From Hyphomonadaceae bacterium JAD_PAG50586_4 (GTDB taxonomy: Bacteria; Pseudomonadota; Alphaproteobacteria; Caulobacterales; Aquidulcibacteraceae): a DNA stretch of 64,000 nucleotides. The notes under the pieces were generated by a model, which was not told the DNA's origin, searched no databases, and saw only the letters and a program-made list of their open reading frames with translations. Each line of letters opens with the position of its first letter. Positions within the stretch are counted from its first letter, which is position 1. The stretch is taken from assembly GCA_023242925.1 (NCBI GenBank), contig CP096134.1, forward strand, positions 186,001 to 250,000, written 5' to 3'. Positions 1-8,834 of this stretch are shown piece after piece. The translations under genes and the position numbers were made by a program.

Positions 1-273
1 ACCTGGTTCGTGCTGAGCGCGGCGTTGACGATGGACGGGCCGACCTATTTGGCGGCGATCGATTTCCTCGTCTCGCCCGTAAATGCTGTGGGCGTGATCC
101 TGCTCGTTATGGTCGCGCTCTATCACATGCGTATCGGCATGGGCGAAGTGATCAACGATTACATCGCCCGGCCGTTCACCAAGGTCGTGCTGTTGCTGCT
201 GAACGCCCTCGTGCCGCTCGTCATCGCCGCCGGCGCTTTGTTCGCCGTGCTGCTCGTCAATTTCGGAGCCTGA
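1..273 (+). CDS. sdhD: Succinate dehydrogenase membrane anchor subunit SdhD (5' end outside window)
   Basis: This is the C-terminal part of the small heme- and quinone-binding membrane anchor of succinate dehydrogenase (complex II). The frame is open to the first base, so the true start lies upstream of the window. Two hydrophobic segments are visible, one around [18 protein letters not shown] and one near the C-terminus ([19 protein letters not shown]). The histidine in ALYHMRIGM and the following NDY match the family's heme ligand and quinone-site region. It lies 4 bp before sdhA, as in sdhCDA operons, which supports the call more than the short sequence alone. Confidence 0.85.
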   Translation, partial: TWFVLSAALTMDGPTYLAAIDFLVSPVNAVGVILLVMVALYHMRIGMGEVINDYIARPFTKVVLLLLNALVPLVIAAGALFAVLLVNFGA

Positions 274-277
274 TCCT

Positions 278-2072
278 TTGGCCGCTGCTTACACGTGGAT
301 CGATCACACCTTTGACGTCGTCGTCGTTGGCGCCGGCGGTTCGGGGCTTCGCGCCGCTCTCGGCAGCGCCCAAGCTGGTCTGAAAACGGCCTGCATCAGC
401 AAAGTGTTTCCAACCCGCTCGCACACGGTTGCGGCGCAGGGCGGCATCTCCGCCTCGCTCGGCAATATGGGTGAGGATAAGTGGCAATGGCATATGTTCG
501 ACACCGTGAAGGGGTCGGACTGGTTGGGCGACCAAGACGCGATCGAATATCTCACGCGCAATGCGCCGGCCGCTGTGTACGAACTTGAGCATTGGGGCGT
601 GCCGTTCTCGCGCACCGAGGAAGGCAAAATCTATCAGCGCGCGTTCGGCGGCATGACGCGCAATTTCGGCGAAGCGCCGGTGCAGCGCACCTGCGCCGCC
701 GCTGACCGCACCGGCCACGCCATGCTGCACACGCTCTATGGCCAATCGCTGCGCCACGACGTCGATTTCTTCATCGAGTATTTCGCGCTCGATCTCATCA
801 CGGATAGCGAAGGCGCCTGCCGCGGTGTCACCGCTTGGAAGCTTGATGACGGCACGCTGCATCGCTTCCGCGCGCAAACCGTCGTGCTCGCCACCGGCGG
901 CTACGGTCGCGCGTATCTCAGCTGCACGTCAGCGCACACCTGCACCGGCGACGGCAACGCGATGGTGCTGCGCGCCGGCCTGCCGCTGCAGGACATGGAA
1001 TTCGTGCAATTCCACCCGACCGGCATTTTCCCCGCCGGTTGCCTCATCACCGAAGGCGCGCGCGGCGAGGGTGGCTATCTCACCAATTCAAACGGCGAAC
1101 GCTTCATGGAGCGCTACGCGCCAACCGTGAAGGATCTGGCGCCGCGCGACATGGTGAGCCGCGCCATGACGCTCGAAATCCGCGAAGGCCGCGGCGTCGG
1201 CCCGAACAAGGATCACATCTTCCTGCATCTCGATCATCTCGATCCGAAGATGCTGCACGAACGCCTGCCGGGCATTAGCGAAAGCGCCAAGGTGTTCGCC
1301 GGCGTCGATGTCACGCGCGCGCCGATTCCGGTGCTGCCGACCGTCCACTACAATATGGGCGGCATCCCCACGAATTATCATGGCGAAGTGCTCACCAAGG
1401 TCGGCGGCGATCCGGATCTCGGTTGTGCCTGGTCTCATGGCCGTGGGCGAAGCAGCGTGCGTTTCGGTGCACGGCGCCAATCGCTTGGGCTCCAACTCCC
1501 TCATCGACCTTGTCGTGTTCGGCCGCGCGGTTGGCCTGCGCTGCGGCGACAAGCTGCAAGCCAACGCCACCCAGCCCGAGCTGCCGAAGGGTGAGAGCGA
1601 CAAGCACCTCGCGCGCTTCGATAAATTCCGCAACGCCAAGGGCGGCACGCCTACGGCGAAGCTGCGCGACAAGATGCAGCGCACAATGCAAGATACCTGC
1701 GCCGTCTATCGCACCGGCCCGGTGCTCGAAGAGGGCGTGCAGCGCATGGCCGCGATCTGGAAGGAAGCGCCTGACATTTCCGTCACCGATCGCTCGATGA
1801 TCTGGAACACCGATCTGGTCGAAACGCTCGAGTTCGACAATCTGATCGGGCAAGCCATCGTCACCGTGAACGGCGCCGCCAATCGCACCGAATCCCGCGG
1901 CGCGCACGCCCGCGAAGATTTCCCGGAGCGTGACGACACCGATTGGATGAAGCACACGCTCGCTTGGCTTGATCTCAACACCGGCGGCACGCGCATCGAC
2001 TTCCGCCCTGTCCACACCAACACGATGACCAACGAAGTCGAGTACATCCCGCCGAAAAAGCGGGTGTACTAA
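278..2072 (+). CDS. sdhA: Succinate dehydrogenase flavoprotein subunit SdhA (one frame break)
   Basis: Catalytic FAD subunit of complex II, oxidising succinate to fumarate. It starts at TTG 278, 4 bp after sdhD. The dinucleotide-binding [10 protein letters not shown] lies near residue 15, the FAD-linking histidine in SHTVAAQGG near residue 50, and the active-site QFHPTGI and ARGEGGY further on. The frame is lost at GATCTC 1415-1420, just before [13 protein letters not shown], and resumes in the next frame to the stop at 2072. Removing one base there gives 597 residues, the usual family length. The gene is otherwise perfectly conserved, so I read the break as a sequence error. No sdhB follows: the next gene is an unrelated hypothetical protein. 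Confidence 0.95.
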
Positions 2073-2143
2073 GCGCTACGCGGTTACCGATTGTGCCGGC
2101 CAAATCCGCCCCCTAGGCTCCGCTCCGGGCAGGGGAGGCAATC

Positions 2144-2707
2144 ATGTCAGAGCGAATGAATCTGGCCGCGTGGTCCAGCGTGCTTGGCACGTGGGTGAGT
2201 ATCGCCGCCGCAGGCGCCGGTGGTTATGCGGCGCTGCAAACTTACAACGAAGAAGTCGCGAAGCTGCAGGATGCGCGCGTGGTGCAAACCTTCGCCTTGT
2301 TCGAAATGTCCAACAGCACCGAGCGTTTGCAAGCGCGCCAACGCGTGATGGACGCCGCCAATACGGACGCACCGCTAGATCCGCACGATCTCTGGATCAC
2401 ACTCGACTTCTACGATGCGGTGCAGATTTGTGTTGACCGCGCGCTCTGCGATCAAGATCTCGCCGTGCGTCTGTTTCAGCCCTATGCGGCGCCGATCTGG
2501 GGTGGGCTCAGCGATCAGATCGTTGGCGGGCGCACCGCGAGCGACCCAAACATGGGCGCCGGTCTGCAATGGATGGCAAGTTTGCCGACGCCGACGCCGC
2601 TCGAACGCACTGTGGTGCAAGCGCCTGTTGAGACTGCGGACGAGACTGAGGCTGAGGCTGAGCCGCCCCGCATCGTACCGGACGGCGAAGAGCCGATCAC
2701 GGAGTAA
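2144..2707 (+). CDS. Hypothetical protein with N-terminal membrane segment
   Basis: A protein of 187 residues that I do not recognise with certainty. A hydrophobic stretch at residues 10-30 (VLGTWVSIAAAGAGGYAAL) suggests a single N-terminal membrane anchor, followed by a mostly helical region of about 110 residues with Asp/Leu-rich blocks. The last 45 residues are a Glu/Thr/Pro-rich, probably disordered tail. The layout resembles small DUF4760-like proteins, but I cannot confirm that. It follows sdhA by 71 bp on the same strand, with a purine-rich ribosome site (gggaggcaatc) before ATG 2144. It occupies the place where sdhB is commonly found. Confidence 0.7.
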   Translation: MSERMNLAAWSSVLGTWVSIAAAGAGGYAALQTYNEEVAKLQDARVVQTFALFEMSNSTERLQARQRVMDAANTDAPLDPHDLWITLDFYDAVQICVDRALCDQDLAVRLFQPYAAPIWGGLSDQIVGGRTASDPNMGAGLQWMASLPTPTPLERTVVQAPVETADETEAEAEPPRIVPDGEEPITE

Positions 2708-2728
2708 GAGCTCGAATAGGGCGCGGGG

Positions 2729-3076
2729 CTAATCCAAAAACTCCAACCCCGCCCTGCCGTCTTGCTGCCAGACCACGCGCGCGCGTTTGCGCAGGCGCAG
2801 CGTGGCTTCCAAAAACTGCACTTCCGGCGGCAGCGTGACGTGCTGGAAAAATTCAACGCGCGCGCCGGTGGCGCTCACGTCCTTCACCACGACGGTGAAG
2901 CGATGGCCGTCGCTGAACACCAGGGTCGCCTGGCGAAACACCTTATCGCGCGGGGCGCGGTCCTTGCGGCGGGACGGCGGCGGCGGCGCGGGTGTTGAGG
3001 GCTGCGTAGGCCGGCTGACCGCGCCGCGGATGCGGGCGTTGAGGTCGATCGGAGGCGGGGGCGGCTTCTTAAACAA
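2729..3076 (-). CDS. PilZ-domain protein, putative c-di-GMP receptor
   Basis: A small protein of 115 residues consisting of a Pro-rich, basic N-terminal tail (residues 1-45) and a single PilZ domain. The domain shows the arginine-rich RKDRAPRDKVFR segment and the second motif DVSATGARVEF, matching the D/NxSxxG signature that contacts cyclic di-GMP in this family. No output domain is attached, so it would act through a partner protein. It is convergent with the hypothetical gene at 2144 and stands alone. The likely role is regulating motility, adhesion or polysaccharide synthesis by c-di-GMP. That role is family knowledge and is not shown here. Confidence 0.8.
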   Translation of the reverse strand: MFKKPPPPPIDLNARIRGAVSRPTQPSTPAPPPPSRRKDRAPRDKVFRQATLVFSDGHRFTVVVKDVSATGARVEFFQHVTLPPEVQFLEATLRLRKRARVVWQQDGRAGLEFLD

Positions 3077-3260
3077 TGGATGTGTCGCGACTCAGTATCC
3101 TAACGAAAAGGCGGACCTCTGGGTTGCTTCTACTGGCGCCAAATCGTGTCAATTGCATACGATAGGCGACGCCGCGTCATTCTTGACGCAATGCGGCGTC
3201 CGGCCGAACACTCCCGGCAACAAAGCCCGCATCACGCGGCGACGAGGGGAGTGAAATTCA

Positions 3261-3635
3261 ATGGCTAGCGTTGGGTACGTCTGTCTGGGTGCGAACGATT
3301 TCGACCGCGCCACTGCGTTTTACGATGCACTCTTGGGCGAAATGGGCGGTAAGCGCCTAATGCCGACGCCACATGGACTCATGTACCGCCTCGCCAGCGG
3401 CGCCATGATCATGATCACGCGTCCGTATAACGAGCAGCCCGCCACGCACGCCAATGGCGGCATGCTGGCGATCGCGGTGGACAGTAAGGAAGACGTCGCG
3501 CGCATCCATGGCAAAGCGCTCGAGCTCGGCGGCACGTGCGAAGGCGAACCCGGCCCGCGCGGCGCGTTCGGCGAATTCGCCTATTTCCGCGATCTCGACG
3601 GCAACAAGCTCGCCGTGTTCCACACCGGGCGCTAA
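3261..3635 (+). CDS. VOC-superfamily (glyoxalase-like) protein
   Basis: A protein of 124 residues with a single vicinal-oxygen-chelate fold. The N-terminal half (VGYVCLGANDFDRATAFYDALL) and the C-terminal YFRDLDGNKLAVFH are the two canonical beta-alpha-beta-beta-beta units. This small, stand-alone type is common in alphaproteobacteria and includes many lactoylglutathione-lyase-like proteins of unknown substrate. Metal ligands are not all obvious, so catalysis cannot be claimed. A ribosome site (gaggggagtg) precedes ATG 3261. It is followed by a strong hairpin at 3653. Confidence 0.8.
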   Translation: MASVGYVCLGANDFDRATAFYDALLGEMGGKRLMPTPHGLMYRLASGAMIMITRPYNEQPATHANGGMLAIAVDSKEDVARIHGKALELGGTCEGEPGPRGAFGEFAYFRDLDGNKLAVFHTGR

Positions 3636-3652
3636 GCGGGTAGGCGAATGCG

Positions 3653-3675
3653 GGGATAGAGCACTGCTCTATCCC
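3653..3675 (+). terminator. Hairpin terminator after the VOC gene
   Basis: A perfect 11-bp inverted repeat, GGGATAGAGCA and its complement, separated by one base, 18 bp past the VOC stop codon. No T-run follows, so it may act as a transcript 3' end or in both directions. The position between a plus-strand gene and the convergent ABC operon fits a terminator. Confidence 0.5.
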
Positions 3676-3683
3676 AGACTTCG

Positions 3684-3710
3684 GACCGCCGGCTTCCAGC
3701 CGGCATGTCT
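3684..3710. repeat. Short GC-rich palindrome, REP-like
   Basis: The core is GCCGGC-TTCCA-GCCGGC preceded by GGACC. The same head, GGACCGCCGGC followed by GCCGGC, occurs in the longer palindrome inside the acyl-CoA ligase gene at 13084-13148. I read both as members of one dispersed palindromic family. Two copies in the window are thin evidence. Confidence 0.45.
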
Positions 3711-3806
3711 GCGCTAAACTCAACCGTGTGAAGCCCCGCTTCACGCGGCCAAAAGGGCTGCGCTTCATGGCACGGGCGAGGACGCTCGCGCTCGATGGGC
3801 TCTGAT

Positions 3807-4964
3807 CTAGTCCAGCGTCCGCCGAAACCGCATCAGCGCCAGCGTTCCTAGGACAAGCAGGATCAAAGCGAGCGGCCAGAGGTCGCTTGCGATGTCGGCG
3901 AGGCCCGCTTCCTTCAACACAACCTCGCGCACGATGCGGAGGAAGTGGGTGATCGGCAGCGCTTCGCCAATCGCGCGCGCCCACACCGGCATCGCCGCGA
4001 ACGGGAACATGAAGCCCGAAAGCAGGATCGAGGGCAGGAAGATGAAGAACGTCATCTGCATTGCTTGCATCTGCGTGCGCGCGACGGTGGAAATGAGATA
4101 GCCCAACATCAGATTGGCGAGGATGAAGAGCGTCACCGCGATCAGAAACGCCAAGAATGATCCGGTGAATGGAATTTTGAATAGCAGCGTCGCTACGATC
4201 AGCACGATCGCGACCTGAATGGCGCCGACGCCCACATAAGGCGTCGTCTTGCCGATCATCACTTCCAGCGGCCGCACCGGCGTCGCCAGCAGATTTTCCA
4301 TCGTGCCGCGCTCGGTTTCGCGCGTGAGCGCGATCGACGTGATCATCACCATCGTCATGGTGAGAATGACGCCGAGCAATGCGGGCACGATGTTGAACGC
4401 CGTGACACCCGCGGGATTGTAGCGGCGATGCACCACGATCTCGTAAGGCGGTTGTCCTTGCGCGAGGTAGGAGAGAGATCCTTCAAACTCCGGCGCGAAC
4501 GCCTGCTGCGCCACACGCTCGATCGCGCTCAGCGCACCGCCCGCCGCCACAGGGTCGCTAGCGTCCGCGGCGATCAGGATTTGCGGCCGCTCGCCGCGCA
4601 CCAATCGTCGCTCGAAGCCTTCAGGGATCGAGATCAGAAAATTGGCCTCGCCCGAGCGCAACATGGCTTCGCCTTCTTCGGACGTACGCGCGATCGCCAC
4701 GATGTCCACGAACGTCGAAGCGCTGAGCGAAGCCAGAAACGCCCGCGTCATCGGCCCGTCCTCCCGCATCTCGACAACGGCAGGCAGGTGGCGCGGGTCG
4801 GTGTTGATAGCGAAGCCGAACAGCACAAGCTGCATGATCGGCATCATGATCATGATTGCAAACGTCGGCCGGTCGCGCCGCATCTGCACCAGCTCTTTCA
4901 AGAACACCGCAAAAACGCGCGCCCAGGAGAGATCGAGCAGATTGGGGAGGGTCGGCGCCTTCAT
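3807..4964 (-). CDS. ABC-2 type transporter permease (YhhJ/YbhR-like)
   Basis: Inner-membrane permease of 385 residues. It has an N-terminal membrane segment (residues 35-55, PTFAIMIMMPIMQLVLFGFA), a large periplasmic domain (residues 55-195) and five further hydrophobic segments in the C-terminal half, the ABC2 membrane layout. The conserved NMPLTH-type region appears as GEALPITHFLRIVREVVLK. It overlaps the ATPase gene by 4 bp, and that gene overlaps the HlyD gene, so the three form one export operon. Only one permease is present, whereas the related E. coli YbhFSR system has two, so it may work as a homodimer. The substrate is unknown; hydrophobic drugs are typical for the family. Confidence 0.9.
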   Translation of the reverse strand: MKAPTLPNLLDLSWARVFAVFLKELVQMRRDRPTFAIMIMMPIMQLVLFGFAINTDPRHLPAVVEMREDGPMTRAFLASLSASTFVDIVAIARTSEEGEAMLRSGEANFLISIPEGFERRLVRGERPQILIAADASDPVAAGGALSAIERVAQQAFAPEFEGSLSYLAQGQPPYEIVVHRRYNPAGVTAFNIVPALLGVILTMTMVMITSIALTRETERGTMENLLATPVRPLEVMIGKTTPYVGVGAIQVAIVLIVATLLFKIPFTGSFLAFLIAVTLFILANLMLGYLISTVARTQMQAMQMTFFIFLPSILLSGFMFPFAAMPVWARAIGEALPITHFLRIVREVVLKEAGLADIASDLWPLALILLVLGTLALMRFRRTLD

Positions 4965-5887
4965 TGGAAATTGTCCAGCGCGCCGGACATGAGATAGATG
5001 AAAATCTCCTCGAAGCCCGCCTCGATCGGCGCGATCTCGACATGCGGTTGCGCCTGCTTCACTGCACGCACCGCGCGTTCAAGCGCCGTCGCATCTTTAC
5101 CGCACGCATGAATCTCCGCGCCAAACCGCGCGACGAGATCGACGCCATCGGACGCTTCCAACATCTGTTGCGATTCCAGCAAAGGCCGCCCAGCGATACG
5201 CCAACCGTAGAGGCCGATCTGTTGCGGGATCGCCGCCGTCGGTGCGTCGAGCAGCTTCTTGCCGTAGGCGATATAAGCGATGGAATCGCACTGCACCGCT
5301 TCGTCCATGTAATGCGTGCTCACTAACGTGGTGACGCCTTGCGCCGAATAGCGCCGGATCGCATCCCAGAAATCGCGCCGCGCTTTCGGGTCAACGCCCG
5401 CTGTCGGCTCATCGAGCAACAACAGCTCCGGCTCGTGAATCATGCACGCCGCGAGCGCGAGGCGTTGTTTCCAGCCGCCCGAGAGCTTGCCTGCAAGTTG
5501 CGCCTGGCGTTCGGCTAGACCCAAATCCTCAAGCGCTTGATCTACACGTTCGTTACGCCGGTCCAAGCCATAGAGTCGCGCGATGAATTCCAAATTCTCG
5601 CGGATCGACAAATCTTCGTAGAGCGAAAATTTTTGCGTCATGTATCCGACGCGCTCTTTGATCTTGAGGCTCTCGCTCAGCACGTTGAAGCCCAGCACTT
5701 CGCCTTCGCCGCTCTCTGGCTTGAGCAGCCCGCACACCATGCGGATCGTCGTTGTCTTGCCCGAACCATTTGGCCCGAGGAATCCGTAGATCGCGCCGCG
5801 CGGCACTTTAAGGTCAAACGCGTCAACCACTTTGCGCCCGCCGAAGCTCTTGGTGAGGCCGCGCACGTCGATGACGGTCTCGCTCAT
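4961..5887 (-). CDS. ABC transporter ATP-binding protein (efflux)
   Basis: Nucleotide-binding subunit of 308 residues. The Walker A motif GPNGSGKTTT lies near residue 40, the signature LSGGWKQRLALA near residue 135, and the Walker B segment LLLLDEPTAGVDP is followed by the switch histidine in LVSTHYMDEA. The C-terminal 80 residues form the regulatory extension typical of ABC-2 drug exporters. The start at 5887 overlaps the end of the HlyD gene (ATGA) and its own end overlaps the permease gene, which indicates translational coupling. It powers export by the permease at 3807. Confidence 0.93.
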   Translation of the reverse strand: MSETVIDVRGLTKSFGGRKVVDAFDLKVPRGAIYGFLGPNGSGKTTTIRMVCGLLKPESGEGEVLGFNVLSESLKIKERVGYMTQKFSLYEDLSIRENLEFIARLYGLDRRNERVDQALEDLGLAERQAQLAGKLSGGWKQRLALAACMIHEPELLLLDEPTAGVDPKARRDFWDAIRRYSAQGVTTLVSTHYMDEAVQCDSIAYIAYGKKLLDAPTAAIPQQIGLYGWRIAGRPLLESQQMLEASDGVDLVARFGAEIHACGKDATALERAVRAVKQAQPHVEIAPIEAGFEEIFIYLMSGALDNFQ

Positions 5888-6711
5888 TCGGCCAGCCGGA
5901 TATCGACCGGCATCCCTGGCCGCACCGGCGTCTCGCCGTCGAACCGCGCTTCAACCAGGAAGACCAGCTTCTCACGTTGATCGAGCGAATAGATCACCGG
6001 CGGCGTGAATTGCGGTGCTTGCGACACATAGCTTACGGTCGCCGCAATCGGTTCTCCGCACCCATCGCAGCTCACCAGTACGTGCGCGCCAACTGGCAAA
6101 CCTGACAGCATCGCCTCCGGCGCAAAGAACCGCACTTTCATGTTCGCCGGTGCTAGCAGGGCGGCGATTGGTTGTCCTGCTGCGACCACCTCGCCAGGGC
6201 GGTGGTAGATGCGCTCGATCACGCCAGTGACAGGGGCGGCGCCATCGAGATCGCTCAGACGTTCGCGCGCCAAACCTGTGGACGCGCTTGCAGCGCCAGC
6301 TTCACGCCGCGCTTGCGCCAATTGCGCATTCGCCGCATCCATCGCAGCGCGATCTGAATCCAAACGCGCGCGCGGATAGAAGCCACGCTCGAACAGCTCG
6401 ACCCCGCGCGCATGATTGCGTTGCGCTAACGTGGCTTGCGCTTGCGCTGTGCGCACTGCGGATGCTGCCGCCGCACCCTGCGCGCTTGCGCTTTGCTCGT
6501 TCAGCGCTAGGCGATCCGGATCCAGCGTAAACACGCGCGCGCCAGCCTCCACACGATCGCCTTCGCGCACGTTGAGCTCACGCACGACGCCCGTCTCTTG
6601 GCTGGCGAGATAAATGTAATCTGCCTCGCCGTAGCCCTGGAGCGTATCGGTCTCAGCGCGCCCGCAGGCGGCGGCGAACAAAGCGAGCGAAAGGATCAGA
6701 ATCCGCTTCAT
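5884..6711 (-). CDS. HlyD-family periplasmic adaptor lipoprotein
   Basis: Membrane-fusion subunit of about 275 residues. I chose ATG 6711, which gives MKRILILSLALFAAACG, a lipoprotein signal with lipobox AAAC. The longer open frame runs back into the TetR gene. A biotinyl-lipoyl-like half motif (VVRELNVREGDRVEAGARV) near residue 35, a long Ala/Gln-rich coiled-coil hairpin (residues 60-130) and the second half motif (PGEVVAAGQPIAALL) define the YbhG/HlyD type. The start overlaps the TetR stop by 4 bp (ATGA), so regulator, adaptor, ATPase and permease are co-transcribed. Confidence 0.9.
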   Translation of the reverse strand: MKRILILSLALFAAACGRAETDTLQGYGEADYIYLASQETGVVRELNVREGDRVEAGARVFTLDPDRLALNEQSASAQGAAAASAVRTAQAQATLAQRNHARGVELFERGFYPRARLDSDRAAMDAANAQLAQARREAGAASASTGLARERLSDLDGAAPVTGVIERIYHRPGEVVAAGQPIAALLAPANMKVRFFAPEAMLSGLPVGAHVLVSCDGCGEPIAATVSYVSQAPQFTPPVIYSLDQREKLVFLVEARFDGETPVRPGMPVDIRLAE

Positions 6712-7364
6712 GCGCGTGGCTCCAGCCCGGAGAGCAGGATGTCGAATTGCTGTTGGATCAGCTTTTGCGGATCGTTGAGAGCGGTTTCGCCTTTCAGCAC
6801 ATGCGTCCATAGCGCCTCAAACAGGATCGGACCGATGAACGCGCGCGCTGCGGCCTTCGTATCGACCTTTGCGCTGATGGCGCCGCTGGCTTTGCCGACA
6901 TCGATCAGCGCCTCAAGCGCGCCACGCGCCTTCTCAACCACGTGCTTGCGATAATATTCCGCGATCTCCGGGAAGCGCCCAGAGATGCTGATGACGAGAC
7001 GCGGCACGGCGAGAATGTTGATGTCGGATAAGCGATGCGCCGCCATCGTCGCGATCATGCGCATGGCCGTCAGCGGATCGGCGTGCCCCGCGAGCGCCAG
7101 CGTCTGCATCTGCTGCGCCAGCGTGCCGACCTTGGCTTCGATCAAAGCTTCCAGCAGCGCCACTTTGCTCGGGAAATAGAGGTAGATCGCCGCCTTCGAG
7201 ATGCCGGCCGCCTTAGCGACATCCTCCATGCGCGCCGCCTCGAAGCCGCGCGCGGTGAACTCGGCCAACGCCGCATCGAGAATTTCCTCCGGCCGCGCGT
7301 CGGCCCGCCGCCGCCACTTGGGGGCGGGGCGGGCGCGCGGCTTAGGGGAGGCGTTCGGGGACAT
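6708..7364 (-). CDS. TetR/AcrR-family repressor of the efflux operon
   Basis: Regulator of 218 residues. The helix-turn-helix is near residues 25-70 (EILDAALAEFTARGFE, then VAKAAGISKAAIYLYFPSK), followed by a ligand-binding domain of the TetR_C type. It is the first gene of the HlyD/ABC operon and lies directly below the palindrome at 7371-7396, so autorepression and derepression by an exported compound are likely. The first 18 residues are Arg/Pro-rich. Confidence 0.9.
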   Translation of the reverse strand: MSPNASPKPRARPAPKWRRRADARPEEILDAALAEFTARGFEAARMEDVAKAAGISKAAIYLYFPSKVALLEALIEAKVGTLAQQMQTLALAGHADPLTAMRMIATMAAHRLSDINILAVPRLVISISGRFPEIAEYYRKHVVEKARGALEALIDVGKASGAISAKVDTKAAARAFIGPILFEALWTHVLKGETALNDPQKLIQQQFDILLSGLEPRA

Positions 7365-7370
7365 ATGAAG

Positions 7371-7396
7371 TATATAACTGACTGGTCAGTAATATA
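7371..7396. promoter_or_regulatory. Palindromic TetR operator
   Basis: A nearly perfect 26-bp inverted repeat centred on ACTGACTGGTCAGT (7377-7390), flanked by TATATA and AATATA arms. It begins 7 bp upstream of the TetR start codon. The ACTGAC/GTCAGT core resembles known TetR/AcrR operators with the TGACNNGTCA form. The AT-rich arms stand out against the GC-rich surroundings and probably contain the promoter, so repressor binding would block it. Confidence 0.7.
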
Positions 7397-7420
7397 CAAC
7401 TGAAATCTGGCTGCATGGAA

Positions 7421-7449
7421 AAGGGCGGCGCCCGGAAGACGCCGCCCTT
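7421..7449 (-). terminator. Rho-independent terminator of the MFS operon
   Basis: A perfect 10-bp stem, AAGGGCGGCG with its complement, and a 9-base loop. On the minus strand it is followed by a short T-run. It lies 25 bp beyond the end of the MFS gene, which it would terminate, and upstream of the TetR promoter. Confidence 0.7.
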
Positions 7450-7473
7450 GGTGTTCCAACGCTTTTCGGAGGC

Positions 7474-8752
7474 CTATTCGACCCAATCCCGCTTCAGCGT
7501 CCGCGAGGCGAATACATAGAGCAGCGCGGCGATGACGTAGAAGCCGGTGCCGGCCAGGATGGAATAACGCAGGGATTCCTCCCCAAACTGGGCCGACAGC
7601 GCATCCGAGAGCGCGCCCAGCAGATACGTGCCGAGGCCAATGCCGATCAGATTGTTGATGAAGAGGAAGCTCGCCGACGCGACCGTGCGCATGTGCGCCG
7701 GCGCCAGGTGCTGAACCGCCGCGATCACTGGCCCAAGCCACACAAGGCCCAATGCGGTCGGCGCGAGGAAGAGGAAGAACGCAATCGTCGGCGAGTCGGA
7801 GAGCAGGCCGACCGCATAGCACGGCAGTGCGAGCAACCACGCCGCCGCAGGCACGAGCGCAAACATGGAACGGTTCTTCGCGCCAAGCTTGTCGCCGAGG
7901 ATGCCGCCCAACCACACGCCGAGCACACCGCCAAGCAAGAGGATCGCGGAATAGAAGAACGCCGCTTGCTGCAAATCGAAATCGTACGAGCGGCGCAGGA
8001 AGCTCGGGATCCAGAAGAACGAGCCGTAACCCATGATCGAAGAGCACGAAGCGCCGAACGACAACAGCCAGAAGCTCGGCTTCTTGGCAACGACCGCAAG
8101 GGATCTCGATAAACTTTGCTCTTGGCGCGTCTGCCTCGCGTTTTACATCGTAGCGGCCGCGTGGCGGCTCTTTGACGAAGAGGCGAAAGATCGGCGCGAT
8201 CAAAACGCCGGCGAGGCCGACAACGAGAAACGCCACGCGCCAGTCGACAAGACTCGCAACGATCCCGCCCAGCGCGATGCCGGCGGCACTGCCGATCGGA
8301 ATGCCGAATGAATAGACGGCGAGCGCGCGCGCGCGTTCCTTCGGTGGGAAATAGTCAGAGATCAGCGAATAAGACGGCGCCACACCGCCCGCTTCACCAA
8401 CGCCCACGCCCATGCGCGCTAAGAAGAGTTGTGTGTAGTTCGTCGCCATACCCGAGAGCGCTGTGAATGCGCTCCAGAGCGTCAGTGAAATCGTCATGAT
8501 CCAAGTGCGGCTCCACCGATCGGCGAGGTACGCGATCGGGATGCCAAGGCCGGTGTAGAAGAGCGCAAACGCCAACCCGCCTAGCAGTCCCATTTGCGCG
8601 TCGCTGACGCCCAATTCTTCTTGGATCGGCACGGCGAGAATGCCGATGATTTGTCGATCAATGAAGTTGAACGTGTAGACGATAAACAGAAGCGCCAGCA
8701 CGAGAATGCGCGATTTGTCAGCGGGCGGCGTTTGGGTTGCGGTTTCGGTCAT
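7474..8752 (-). CDS. MFS transporter (one frame break)
   Basis: Twelve-helix major facilitator transporter of 425 residues after correction, of the sphingolipid-transporter-like (Spns) class common in alphaproteobacteria. The start is ATG 8752 (MTETATQ). The first helix carries FNFIDRQIIGILAVPIQ, then the loop motif IAYLADRWSR between helices 2 and 3, and ARMGVGVGEAG in helix 4. The frame breaks at GATCTC 8102-8107. Removing one base joins the N-terminal half to LAVVAKKPSFW and the C-terminal six helices. It follows the TonB receptor and hydrolase genes on the same strand, so it is probably the inner-membrane uptake step for the same substrate. Confidence 0.88.
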
Positions 8753-8834
8753 GTCATCGCCAACAAGCAAAAGAAGCGGCGGCGCGAGGTTTAGTTCGCG
8801 CCGCCGCAGGGAATCTCTACTCGGGGAGGAGAGA

